64,000 nt of DNA, taken from assembly GCA_951813285.1 (NCBI GenBank), contig OX638355.1, positions 70,001-134,000 on the forward strand. The letters run 5' to 3'. A model generated the notes under the pieces. It was not told the DNA's origin. It made no database searches and saw only the letters and a list, made by a program, of their open reading frames with translations. The stretch comes from Terriglobia bacterium. Lineage in GTDB: Bacteria > Acidobacteriota > Terriglobia > Versatilivoradales > Versatilivoraceae. This document shows, piece after piece, positions 42,951 through 51,173 of the stretch (position 1 is the stretch's first letter; every line of letters begins with the position of its first letter). Position numbers and translations under genes: made by a program.

Positions 42951-43130
42951 GAGGGGCGATTCTGTGATGCCTTGGATACGGGCTCAAGGACTCGATACCG
43001 CGCCGTGTGACAGGGTGTGCTGCAAACCAACGCTGTCCCGCTGGACATTTCGGAGCCTCGGCTGCTCGTTATCCGCCAGCCAAGACGTAAAAGCCGGAAC
43101 AAAGTTTTTACGGTGATTCAACAACGTCGC
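42951..43130 (+). repeat. Direct repeat R1 (about 180 bp), left copy
   Basis: It begins GAGGGGCGATTCTG and ends GATTCAACAACGTC. It aligns, at roughly 65-70% identity by eye, with 43764-43940 in the same orientation. The two copies bracket the small coiled-coil gene. The remaining bases of the 42779-43161 spacer hold only the tandem array. Confidence 0.75.
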
Positions 43131-43161
43131 CTTATTTTTCCCCGACCAAAATCGACTTGGC

Positions 43162-43482
43162 TCACGACGTGAGAATCTTGTAAAGCAGGCCAAGCATGGG
43201 AATGGCCAGCAAGCTGACGAGCGTCCAGGTGAACTTGTTCAGGGCGTTCATCTCCGTCCGGAGCGCGGTGAATTCAGTCCGCATCTCCGCCCGAAGATCG
43301 GTGATCTGAGTTTGCACTTCGGACCGAAGCTCGGTGATCTGAGCTCCGATGGCGGTGATGACGTTCTGCCCACTCAAGTGATGTATCTCCTCGATGGCGG
43401 GATGAATCAGCTTGGGGTCCGCACCGCTGTCGATCAGGACCCGATGGATTGCGCTGGTTTCAGGCTTGGACGAGGTCGGCAT
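43162..43482 (-). CDS. Small coiled-coil protein with C-terminal membrane anchor
   Basis: 106 residues from ATG 43482. The middle forms heptad-like repeats (GAQITELRSEVQTQITDLRAEMRTEFTALRTEMNAL), a coiled coil of about 40 residues. A C-terminal helix (FTWTLVSLLAIPMLGLLYKIL) anchors it in the membrane. This layout resembles DUF1640/CCDC90-like or XhlA-like tail-anchored proteins. The gene sits alone between two direct copies of a 180-bp repeat. Function unknown; a structural or trimeric membrane role is a guess. Confidence 0.7.
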   Translation of the reverse strand: MPTSSKPETSAIHRVLIDSGADPKLIHPAIEEIHHLSGQNVITAIGAQITELRSEVQTQITDLRAEMRTEFTALRTEMNALNKFTWTLVSLLAIPMLGLLYKILTS

Positions 43483-43763
43483 CAACTTTCTCCCTTTCCG
43501 GATGGGGTGATTTCCCTCACCCAACCCGTGGAAACGATTCAATCGAAGAGGGAGAAAGGTGCGGCCACGCCGGGGACGGCCAGGGCCTATCGGCACCGGC
43601 GAAACCATACCTTGAAGAGTATACCCTGACAGGCTCGCTCTTGCCGCCGCGAATCCTTGCCCGGCGGCTCCGACTCAGTCCCCATGCCACCGTGAACAAC
43701 CGGGCAACCGCAAGGGTTGCCTCTACGTCAGGGGGACTGCGCGAGATGGCCCGGGAAAAAGCG
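43483..43763. repeat. Spacer with family C hairpin (43702-43721)
   Basis: GGGCAACC-GCAA-GGGTTGCC matches the hairpin at 25130-25150. The rest of this 281-bp spacer, between the coiled-coil gene and the right direct repeat, shows no gene or further repeat. Confidence 0.6.
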
Positions 43764-43940
43764 GGGAGGGCGAGTCTGAAGTGCTCTGGATCTGGCGAGA
43801 CGGACTCGTTCCATACAATGTGATAGGGCGTGCCGCGGACCGGGACCGCTCAGCCGGGTTTGACCTGGCGTCGGCTGCCGGTTTTCCGCAAGCCAAGGCG
43901 CGGAAGTGAGAAACAAGTTATTCCAGTAATTCAACAACGT
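43764..43940 (+). repeat. Direct repeat R1, right copy
   Basis: It begins GGGAGGGCGAGTCTG and ends AATTCAACAACGTC. It matches 42951-43130 end to end with several short indels. It lies just before the cytochrome b stop on the opposite strand, which is followed by GACAGTGGAGAGTGGAGAGG in minus-strand reading. Confidence 0.75.
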
Positions 43941-43972
43941 CCCCCTTACTTTCCCTCTCCACTCTCCACTGT

Positions 43973-45619
43973 CTATTCACTGGCCGGCGGCAGAGCCTTC
44001 ATATAGTCGACGATGGCCTTCATGTCGTCGGGGGGGAAATCGTAGGGGGGCATGACGCTTTGGGGGTCGAACTTCTGGGGGTCGCGGAAGTGGTCCTCCA
44101 GCCATTGGGCCGTGCGGCGCTGGCCCACTCCGTTGAGAGGGGGACCGCTCTCTTCTCCGCTTCCATTGACGACGTGGCAGGAGGCGCATTGGCTTTCGTG
44201 GTAGATCACAGCCCCGCGCATGGCGTAGTCGGGTACGACCTCCAGAGCGGTGGCGTTGCCCGGAGTCAGCTTCAGCACAAAGGCTGCCAGACAGGTCAAT
44301 TCGTCGTCGGAAATGGTCATGGTCGGCATGGGACTGCCCGGCACCACTTCGGACGGATTCTTGAAGTGCTCCATGAGCCATTCGGCCGACTTTCGATGGG
44401 AAACCGTGGCCAGGGTGGGTCCCATCTTGGGCTCGCCCTCGGCCAGGTTGTGGCAACCGGCGCATTTCTCCCGCTGGAAGTAGGCTCGGCCGGCCAGCTC
44501 GACCGGCGTCAGGAACCGCCAGTCCGCGGCAGGCGGACTCGTCTCCCGAGCGGATTCCACCGGCTCGGGGGTGGTCAAGAACGCGGCCACCGTCAGGGCC
44601 AGCCAACCGGCCAATACCAGGCCCACCACGGCGAAGGCCAGCGTCCGCTGCTGGATGCGCTTGACCTTGGCGCGATCCAGAAAAGGGACGGCCAGCAAGG
44701 CAAGGACGGCCAGGGTGGGCAGGATCACCGCCCCAACCACTTCCCAGCGGCCTTCGAAGAACTTGAGCGTCTGGAAAAGAAAGAGGAAGTACCACTCCGG
44801 ACGGGGGACATAGGTGCTGTCGCTGGGGTCGGCCAAGCCCTCCAGGGGCACGTCCACCGTGGCTGCCAGAACAAACAGGAGGATGAAGACGGCGAAAAAG
44901 GCCATCAGGTCCTTGAAGGCCTGCCCGGGATAGAATTTCTTCTTGGGCTGCCCGATCGCCCGGGGAGACGGAGTTACCCCGTGCTTTCGCACCAGGTGGA
45001 TGTGGAGCATCATCAGGAGCACGGTCAAGGCCGGCAGCATCAGGACGTGCAGGGTGTAAAAACGGGTGAAGGTGGAAACGCCCACGCCCTCGGCGCCGCC
45101 CAGAAACTCCAGAATGTACTCCCCGAACAGCGGCACCAGGCCGGCAATCTGGATGGTCACCACCGTGGCCCAGTAGGCCCGGTTGTCCCAGGGAAGCAGG
45201 TAGCCGGTCAGCCCGAAGGCCAGCACCAGCAACAGCAGCAACACCCCCAGAATCCAGGTCGCCTCCCGCGGTTTCTTGTAGGCTCCCCACAAGGCCACCT
45301 GGATCATGTGCAGCCCCACCACCACTACCATGAGGCTGGACCCCCAGTGGTGGAGCCCCCGGATCAGACGTCCGCCGGTGATCTCACTTACAATGTATTG
45401 GAGACTGTGGTAGGCATCCCCGGGCTGGGGGGCGTAGTTGAAGGCCAGCAGAACGCCGGTAAAGGCCTGGACGAAGAAGAGGAAGAGGGCAATGCTGCCG
45501 AAGACCTGGTGCCAGCCGCTGGAAGCGGGGATGTCCTCGTAGAGGAAGTTCTTGACGGCCGTCTCGAACCCGGTGCGATGGTCCACCCAATCCAGGATTC
45601 TTCGAATCAGGTCCCTCAT
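43973..45619 (-). CDS. Cytochrome b (b6-like) fused to two cytochrome c domains
   Basis: 548 residues. The N-terminal half is cytochrome b: candidate heme ligands His90/His104 and His191/His206, a 14/15 spacing of b6 type, and PEWY in the quinol-site loop (PRPEWYFLFLFQTLKF) in the subunit IV-like part. After a hydrophobic segment near residue 335 come two c-type heme domains, CAGCH (near 386) and CASCH (near 477), each followed by distal Met candidates (MPTM, MPPY). The chain combines cytochrome b6, subunit IV and a di-heme cytochrome c in one polypeptide. With the overlapping Rieske gene it makes a two-gene quinol:cytochrome c oxidoreductase. Inner membrane, heme c domains periplasmic. Confidence 0.92.
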   Translation of the reverse strand: MRDLIRRILDWVDHRTGFETAVKNFLYEDIPASSGWHQVFGSIALFLFFVQAFTGVLLAFNYAPQPGDAYHSLQYIVSEITGGRLIRGLHHWGSSLMVVVVGLHMIQVALWGAYKKPREATWILGVLLLLLVLAFGLTGYLLPWDNRAYWATVVTIQIAGLVPLFGEYILEFLGGAEGVGVSTFTRFYTLHVLMLPALTVLLMMLHIHLVRKHGVTPSPRAIGQPKKKFYPGQAFKDLMAFFAVFILLFVLAATVDVPLEGLADPSDSTYVPRPEWYFLFLFQTLKFFEGRWEVVGAVILPTLAVLALLAVPFLDRAKVKRIQQRTLAFAVVGLVLAGWLALTVAAFLTTPEPVESARETSPPAADWRFLTPVELAGRAYFQREKCAGCHNLAEGEPKMGPTLATVSHRKSAEWLMEHFKNPSEVVPGSPMPTMTISDDELTCLAAFVLKLTPGNATALEVVPDYAMRGAVIYHESQCASCHVVNGSGEESGPPLNGVGQRRTAQWLEDHFRDPQKFDPQSVMPPYDFPPDDMKAIVDYMKALPPASE

Positions 45620-46122
45620 TGGCCGCCGTTCTCCGAAATGGGACGAACCCCACCGAGCCAGAGGCGGTTCCCTTCCGTACGAGTTTCAAAACGGTCCAGG
45701 GGTCGTGGGGCGGGTCCCTCCAGCACCTCTCCCGTCATGGAAAAGCCGGAGGTGTGGCAGGGGCAGACAAACCGATCGCTGTCGGTTTCCCAGTGGTAGC
45801 CGCATCCCAGGTGGGTGCATCGGGGAGAAAAGGCGATCAACTCCCGCTCGGTCCTGACCACCCAGGCGGTGGACCGCTCGGTGGAGGTCTTCCAACCGTC
45901 AACCCGCTTGCGCTGGAAAGCGAGTTCGCGGGGTTCATTCAGGGGAAGAGCCGAAACATCGCCCGCGTCTGTCCAGCCTTTTTGGCCGTCACCCTTCCTT
46001 CGAGACGGAAACAGGTAGCCGACGGCAGGAATTGTCAGCGAGGCCGCGATCAGGCTGCTCACGCCGTAGATCATCCGCTGATAGAAGGTTCTGCGCGAGC
46101 TGGACTGTGGGTCCTTTCCCAT
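45616..46122 (-). CDS. Rieske iron-sulfur protein of the bc complex
   Basis: 168 residues from ATG 46122. A single N-terminal membrane helix (MIYGVSSLIAASLTIPAVGYLF) is preceded by a twin-arginine SSRRTFYQR. The 2Fe-2S ligands are present: CTHLGC (Cys102, His104, Cys107) and CPCH (Cys120, Cys122, His123). It transfers electrons from quinol to cytochrome c in the complex whose cytochrome b/c chain is encoded next; the genes overlap by 4 bp (45616-45619). CPCHTSGF replaces the usual CPCHGS at the second cluster loop; this is within the known range. Confidence 0.92.
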   Translation of the reverse strand: MGKDPQSSSRRTFYQRMIYGVSSLIAASLTIPAVGYLFPSRRKGDGQKGWTDAGDVSALPLNEPRELAFQRKRVDGWKTSTERSTAWVVRTERELIAFSPRCTHLGCGYHWETDSDRFVCPCHTSGFSMTGEVLEGPAPRPLDRFETRTEGNRLWLGGVRPISENGGQ

Positions 46123-46271
46123 ACCTTGAGTTCCTCGGGAGCATCGAGACAGAGGCAGGCAGCCAAACCGGCGCCTATTATGACAGACCTGGAGGATCGA
46201 TCTGAAGGACAAAAAGCCTCAGGTATGAAGCTATCGCCTGGCGGCGAGTTGCGCCAATGGCTGAATCCTCG

Positions 46272-46290
46272 GCACTCTTCTCAAGAGTGC
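46272..46290. other. Perfect 8-bp inverted repeat
   Basis: GCACTCTT-CTC-AAGAGTGC lies between the divergent Rieske and LysM genes. No T-run follows. It could be an operator, or part of a dispersed repeat of the kind seen elsewhere in this window. Confidence 0.4.
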
Positions 46291-46399
46291 AACCCCCGCG
46301 GACAAGCATTACCGGGCCGGCCGTTCCCAAAGAAATTCATCGCCACCCTGAAAAGAGTTTTTGGAATTCGAACCCATTCAGTTGTACTCTAATAGCGCT

Positions 46400-48442
46400 A
46401 TGCACCGATTGACTTGGCCGTGGGTTCTGACAGGGCTCCTGCTCGTCACCCCTCCCGCCCTGGCCCAGGCCCAATCCCCGACCTTCTCCCTCACACAGAT
46501 CTCGCACCAGTTTCCCTCCCGGGGATATGAGCCCCGGGTCGCCTTCTGGCGGGCTGTGTTCACCCAGTATGGCGCCAACCAGGTCATCCTTCACGACACC
46601 GACGACTTGAGGCTGATTTACGAGGTGGTCGAGTTCAAGGAGGGTGTCGGCCGCAGCAGAGCCGCCTCCAGACGCCACCGGAGGACAGTGCGCGCCCGCA
46701 TTCACCGCCTGTCGGTTGCCATGAACCGCTTGCGGACCCACGGCCCCGATCCCGAGAATCCCGACGCGGTGCAACGGAGCATCCTGAAGGTAGTGCGCTC
46801 CGCGGGCCTGCAACCCACCCGCGCCCTCTTTGGAAAGCTGCGCCACAACATCCATGCCCAGAGAGGCGTGAAGGAGAGGTTCCGGAAGGGCATCATTCGC
46901 TCCGGTCGCTACCTGGAGACCATGGAAGCCATCTTCGAGCGCCACGGGCTTCCCAAAGAACTGGTGCGCCTCCCTCACGTGGAATCCTCCTTCAACTATG
47001 CTTCCCGCTCCAGCAAGGGCGCCGCCGGCATCTGGCAGTTCATGCCCAGGACAGGCAGGGCCTACAAGCTCCGGGTAGGCCGAAACGTCGACGAACGCCT
47101 GGACCCCATCGCCGCTACCGACGGCGCCGCCCGCTATCTGAAGGACGCCTATCGGAAACTGGGCAACTGGCCCCTGGCCATTACCTCCTACAACCATGGC
47201 CAGGCCGGGATGGCCCGCGCCAAACGCCGTCACGGTCCCAACCTCCTCAACATCATCGACAAGTACCAGTCCAGGTCGTTCCGCTATGCCAGCAAGAACT
47301 TCTACCCCGAGTTTCTGGCTGCCGTCGAGGTCTCCGAGAACTATCGCACCTACTTCGGGCCGCTGGAGCTGTTGGAGCCCCACCGGTATCAGGAAATCTA
47401 CCTGGAAAATTCGGTTCGTGTGAGGACCTTCACAGCCATTGAAGGTCTTTCCCAGGACCTCCTGCGGGAATACAACCCGCAGTTCAAGCGCCGCCTCTGG
47501 ACCCGTTCCGGGGTTCTGCCGGCGGGTTTCAAACTCCGCGTCCCGGCAGGCAAAGCGGCCGAGGCTCGGCTGGCCCTGGCCAAGGCCCCGGCCGTCCGCT
47601 GGCGCGGCGCCCCCGCCAAGGTGCCCCCGGACGGCTATCGGGTACGATCGGGGGACTCGTTGACGGTCATTGCGCGACGCTTCGGGACATCCGTGAAGGC
47701 CGTTCAACGGTTGAACGACCTGGAGGGGACCCGGATCTATGCCGGCCAGGTCTTGAGAATCCCCGGTTTGCCCCGAGCCTCGGCCGGCCAGGGCGGCTCC
47801 CCCCGGTCACAGTCGGCGGCACGGGCCGCGCCCGCTTCGGCGGCATCCGCGCCTGAGAGCTATCGAGTCCGGCGGGGCGACTCCCTGAGCGTGATCGCCC
47901 GACGGTTCGGCACCACCGTAGGGGCAATCAAGCGAATGAACGGTCTCAGGGGATCCCGCATTCACCCGGGCCAGGTGCTGAAGCTGTCCGATTCGCCTCA
48001 AGTTCCGAAGCAGCCCGCCAATCCCAGGCCGACGGCCTCGGCCAAAGCCCAAGCTCCGCCCGGTTCGCCGCAGCCGCCGGCATCCCAGCCCAAGCTGTAT
48101 CGCGTCAGGCGAGGCGATTCACTGACTATCATCGCCCGGCGTTTCGGGACTTCGGTAGGCGAAATTCGGCGGGCCAACCGGCTGAAAGGGTCCCGCATTC
48201 TGGCGGGTCAGAAGCTGAAGATTCCCGTCCGGGCGGCGGCGAACGGCAATCGACAGACCGGCACCGCCAATGGCCGGTACCGGGTGCGCCGCGGAGACTC
48301 CCTGGGCTCCATTGCCAGGAAATTCGGAGTCTCGGTCCGACAGCTCAGGACTGCCAACGCCATCCGCGGCCATCTGATCCATCCGGGCCAGACCCTGATC
48401 GTTCCCACGAACGCCACCACCCCGAAGGCCGACAAACAGTAA
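46400..48442 (+). CDS. mltD: Membrane-bound lytic transglycosylase D-like protein with four LysM domains
   Basis: 680 residues from ATG 46400. The signal sequence is WVLTGLLLVTPPALAQAQ. The SLT/MltD catalytic domain contains HVESSFNYASRSSKGAAGIWQFMPRTGRAYKL (Glu in VESSF is the acid) and ITSYNHGQAGM. Four LysM peptidoglycan-binding repeats follow at roughly 411, 487, 566 and 626 (each Y.VR.GDSL..IARRFG), joined by Pro/Ala/Ser-rich linkers. Most MltD proteins carry two or three LysM modules. Periplasmic peptidoglycan remodelling, cutting glycan strands to anhydro-muropeptides. Confidence 0.92.
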   Translation: MHRLTWPWVLTGLLLVTPPALAQAQSPTFSLTQISHQFPSRGYEPRVAFWRAVFTQYGANQVILHDTDDLRLIYEVVEFKEGVGRSRAASRRHRRTVRARIHRLSVAMNRLRTHGPDPENPDAVQRSILKVVRSAGLQPTRALFGKLRHNIHAQRGVKERFRKGIIRSGRYLETMEAIFERHGLPKELVRLPHVESSFNYASRSSKGAAGIWQFMPRTGRAYKLRVGRNVDERLDPIAATDGAARYLKDAYRKLGNWPLAITSYNHGQAGMARAKRRHGPNLLNIIDKYQSRSFRYASKNFYPEFLAAVEVSENYRTYFGPLELLEPHRYQEIYLENSVRVRTFTAIEGLSQDLLREYNPQFKRRLWTRSGVLPAGFKLRVPAGKAAEARLALAKAPAVRWRGAPAKVPPDGYRVRSGDSLTVIARRFGTSVKAVQRLNDLEGTRIYAGQVLRIPGLPRASAGQGGSPRSQSAARAAPASAASAPESYRVRRGDSLSVIARRFGTTVGAIKRMNGLRGSRIHPGQVLKLSDSPQVPKQPANPRPTASAKAQAPPGSPQPPASQPKLYRVRRGDSLTIIARRFGTSVGEIRRANRLKGSRILAGQKLKIPVRAAANGNRQTGTANGRYRVRRGDSLGSIARKFGVSVRQLRTANAIRGHLIHPGQTLIVPTNATTPKADKQ

Positions 48443-48444
48443 CG

Positions 48445-48476
48445 CGACCCTGCCCGGGCTCGCTCCGGTCGTTTTT
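48445..48476 (+). terminator. Possible terminator after mltD
   Basis: CGACC (48445-48449) pairs with GGTCG (48467-48471) around a GC-rich loop, followed by TTTTT. The stem is short, so support is modest. Confidence 0.4.
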
Positions 48477-48538
48477 CCCAAGGGAGCGGCCGCTTCCCAA
48501 ACCTTCCGTCACGGCCGCCCGGGCGCCTTCCAGATTCC

Positions 48539-49516
48539 ATGAAATCCAACCCCATCAGCAAGTTTGTTGGACGTCACTTCCGCCACTTCAATGCGGCGGC
48601 CTTGTCCGATGCGGCTGACGAGTACCGGGAACTGATCGCATCGGGGGGCCGCATGCTGGTGACCCTGGCCGGGGCCATGAGCACCGCCGAGATCGGGGTC
48701 AGCCTGGCGGAGATGATTCGGCAGGACAAGATCCACGCCATCAGTTGCACCGGAGCCAACCTGGAGGAGGACCTCTTCAACCTGGTGGCTCACGACGAGT
48801 ATCTCCGCATCCCCAACTATCGAGACCTGACCCCGGAGGCCGAACAGGATCTCTTCAGCCGGTCCTTCAATCGAGTGACCGACACCTGCATTCCGGAAAA
48901 GGCCGCCATGCTGAAGCTGGATCACGCCATCCGGGAACTCTGGTACCAGGCCGAAGCCGAGGGAAAGAGCTATCTCCCGCACGAGTATGTCTATCAACTG
49001 CTGCGCAGCCGGGCTCTGGACGACTCCTATCAGATCGATCCCAGGGACAGTTGGGTGGTGGCGGCCTGTGAAAAGGATCTGCCCCTGTTCGTGCCGGGCT
49101 GGGAGGATTCGACCCTGGGGAACGTCTTTGCCTCCTACTGCATCAAGGGCACCATCAAGAACCCCCAAACCGTGCGCGGCGGCATTGAATACATGGTGTC
49201 GCTGGCGGACTGGTATCGAGAGACTTCACGCCAGGGCCCTATCGGCTTCTTCCAGATTGGCGGAGGTATCGCCGGCGACTTCGCCATCTGCGTGGTTCCC
49301 ATGCTCAAGCTGGATCTGAAGTTGGAGGACACCCCGCTCTGGAGCTATTTCTGCCAGATCAGCGATTCGGTCACCAGCTTCGGCTCCTACTCGGGCGCCG
49401 TCCCCAACGAAAAGATCACCTGGGGCAAGCTGGCAGTGGACACCCCCCGCTACGTGATCGAATCGGATGCCACCATCGTAGCGCCGCTGATCTTTGCCTG
49501 CGTGCTGGAAAAGTGA
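48539..49516 (+). CDS. Deoxyhypusine synthase-like protein
   Basis: 325 residues. It matches the deoxyhypusine synthase family: MLVTLAGAMSTAEIGVSLAEMIRQDKIHAISCTGANLEED at the NAD-binding N-terminal part, PLFVPGWEDSTLGN, and the active-site Lys297 in NEKITWGKLAVD, the lysine that forms the enzyme-spermidine imine in eukaryotic/archaeal enzymes. Bacteria lack eIF5A, so in bacteria this family is thought to act in polyamine metabolism, for example homospermidine formation, or on unknown substrates. No spermidine genes adjoin it. Cytosolic. Assignment to family is firm; reaction is not. Confidence 0.88.
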   Translation: MKSNPISKFVGRHFRHFNAAALSDAADEYRELIASGGRMLVTLAGAMSTAEIGVSLAEMIRQDKIHAISCTGANLEEDLFNLVAHDEYLRIPNYRDLTPEAEQDLFSRSFNRVTDTCIPEKAAMLKLDHAIRELWYQAEAEGKSYLPHEYVYQLLRSRALDDSYQIDPRDSWVVAACEKDLPLFVPGWEDSTLGNVFASYCIKGTIKNPQTVRGGIEYMVSLADWYRETSRQGPIGFFQIGGGIAGDFAICVVPMLKLDLKLEDTPLWSYFCQISDSVTSFGSYSGAVPNEKITWGKLAVDTPRYVIESDATIVAPLIFACVLEK

Positions 49517-49521
49517 TCCTC

Positions 49522-51012
49522 TTACAGCTTCATCGGAGGCCGCCCCCAAAGGGTGAGTTCCGGCCTCGCCCGAGGACCCGAGGTAAGGTGGCTGGCCACA
49601 TAGCCCAGGCCGAAGCTGATGCCGAAGGCGATGGGGAAATAGTGGATGAAGTGCACCTCGGTCCAGTTCTGCAGCCAGACCGAGACTCCCAACGAAGGCA
49701 GCGTACCCAGCATCCACCCCCGGAAATGGGCCCGCCGGGTCAACATCCCCAGCAGGAACAGCGATAGCACCGGACCGCCGAAGAGACTCAGAAAGGCCGA
49801 GGCGGCCTTGAGAATCTCGCCGATCCGCACCGTATAGCAGGCGGCGCCGATGGCGAAGATACCCAGGACCAGGGTCAGGGTCCGAGCCAGCTTGACCTCC
49901 GACAGGCTGGAGACCGTCCGGCGCCGGAAGGGCTTGATGAAGTCGTTCATGATGACCGAGGAGAGCGAGTTGATTCCCGAATCCAGGCTCGACATGGCCG
50001 CCGCCAGGATGGCCGTGATCAACAGCCCGGAGACGCCGTCGGGAAGGGCGTGGATTATGTAGTAGGCCAGAATCCCGTCACCCGTCACCCCCTCGGCCAG
50101 CCGTTCCGGGAACGACTGAAAGTAGGCGAACAGGCCCACTCCCACGAACAGCAGCACGTTCATCAGGACGAGATCGATCAGGGAATTCAGGATGGCCGCC
50201 TTGGCCATGCCGCGGGCGTCCCGGACCGACAGGAGGCGCTGCACCGAAACCTGGTCGGTGCCGTAGTCCTGCATCAACTGAAACAGGTAGGAGAGAGCCG
50301 CACCCAAAGCCGTCATCTCGAACCAGTTCAACTGCCACTGCCAGACGTCCAGGCGGCCCGTCTCGCCGGCCACGGCCATGATTTGCGCCACCCCGCCCGG
50401 CACGCCGTGCATCAGAGCCAGGGCCACCCACAGAGCGCCGCCAGCCAGCAGGGCAAACTGGAGCACGTCGGTCCAGATTACCGCCGACAGTCCCCCTGCC
50501 GTGGCATAGGCCGTGGCGATAATCCCCATCAGGAAAATGGCGGGATAGAGGCCGATGCCGGTCATGACCGAGAGGGCCAGGGCCGGAGAGTAGATGACCA
50601 CTCCCAACCAGCCCATGCGGGCCAGGCAGAACAATCCGGCCACGCACAAGCGCGCCGCCCGGCCGTAGCGCAGATCCACGTACTCGTAAGCGGTGATGAC
50701 CTGCAACTGGCGGTAGAAGGGATAGAAGATCAGGATCAGCAGAGGGGCCACCAGCGGGCTCACCAGGCCGAGCACCACCATCGAGATGTTTTCGCGAAAG
50801 GCAATGCCGGGGACACCCAGGAAGGAAGATGCGCTGGTGAGGGAGGCGAACATGCTGACTCCGACCGCGAGCCAGGGCATGCGGCGTCCGCCCAGGAAGA
50901 AATCCTCAGTGCTCCGCTGCTTTCCCGCCAGTCTCAGGCCGATCCAGACCAGGGCCGACAGGTAGACCACCAGCACCAGCAGGTTCAACCGGCTGAATTC
51001 GACTGCCTCCAT
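49522..51012 (-). CDS. Sodium:solute symporter (SSS family)
   Basis: 496 residues with about 13 hydrophobic helices. The N-terminal LSALVWIGLRLAGKQRSTEDFFLGGRRMPWLAVGVSMFASLTSASSFLGVPG is the SSS signature, followed by AYATAGGLSAVIWTDVLQ and SSLDSGINSLSSVIMNDF of the family core. It uses a Na+ gradient to import sugars, sialic acid, amino acids or organic acids. Its stop converges with the deoxyhypusine-synthase-like stop, 5 bp apart. The substrate is unclear; sialic-acid-type uptake would fit the sialidase but is speculative at this distance. Confidence 0.9.
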   Translation of the reverse strand: MEAVEFSRLNLLVLVVYLSALVWIGLRLAGKQRSTEDFFLGGRRMPWLAVGVSMFASLTSASSFLGVPGIAFRENISMVVLGLVSPLVAPLLILIFYPFYRQLQVITAYEYVDLRYGRAARLCVAGLFCLARMGWLGVVIYSPALALSVMTGIGLYPAIFLMGIIATAYATAGGLSAVIWTDVLQFALLAGGALWVALALMHGVPGGVAQIMAVAGETGRLDVWQWQLNWFEMTALGAALSYLFQLMQDYGTDQVSVQRLLSVRDARGMAKAAILNSLIDLVLMNVLLFVGVGLFAYFQSFPERLAEGVTGDGILAYYIIHALPDGVSGLLITAILAAAMSSLDSGINSLSSVIMNDFIKPFRRRTVSSLSEVKLARTLTLVLGIFAIGAACYTVRIGEILKAASAFLSLFGGPVLSLFLLGMLTRRAHFRGWMLGTLPSLGVSVWLQNWTEVHFIHYFPIAFGISFGLGYVASHLTSGPRARPELTLWGRPPMKL

Positions 51013-51173
51013 TGTTCCCCTCTGCCGACCGACACTCGGATCTCAATAAGCGACGGCAAGCCCCATCCAGTCCGTATCGAGGCGGAGCACCCGGACTTGC
51101 CGGCCCACTTTCTCGAAAAGAATAGCAAGCATACCATGCCGCAATTTGCTCACTCGGTCGCTGCGGTGGCCGC

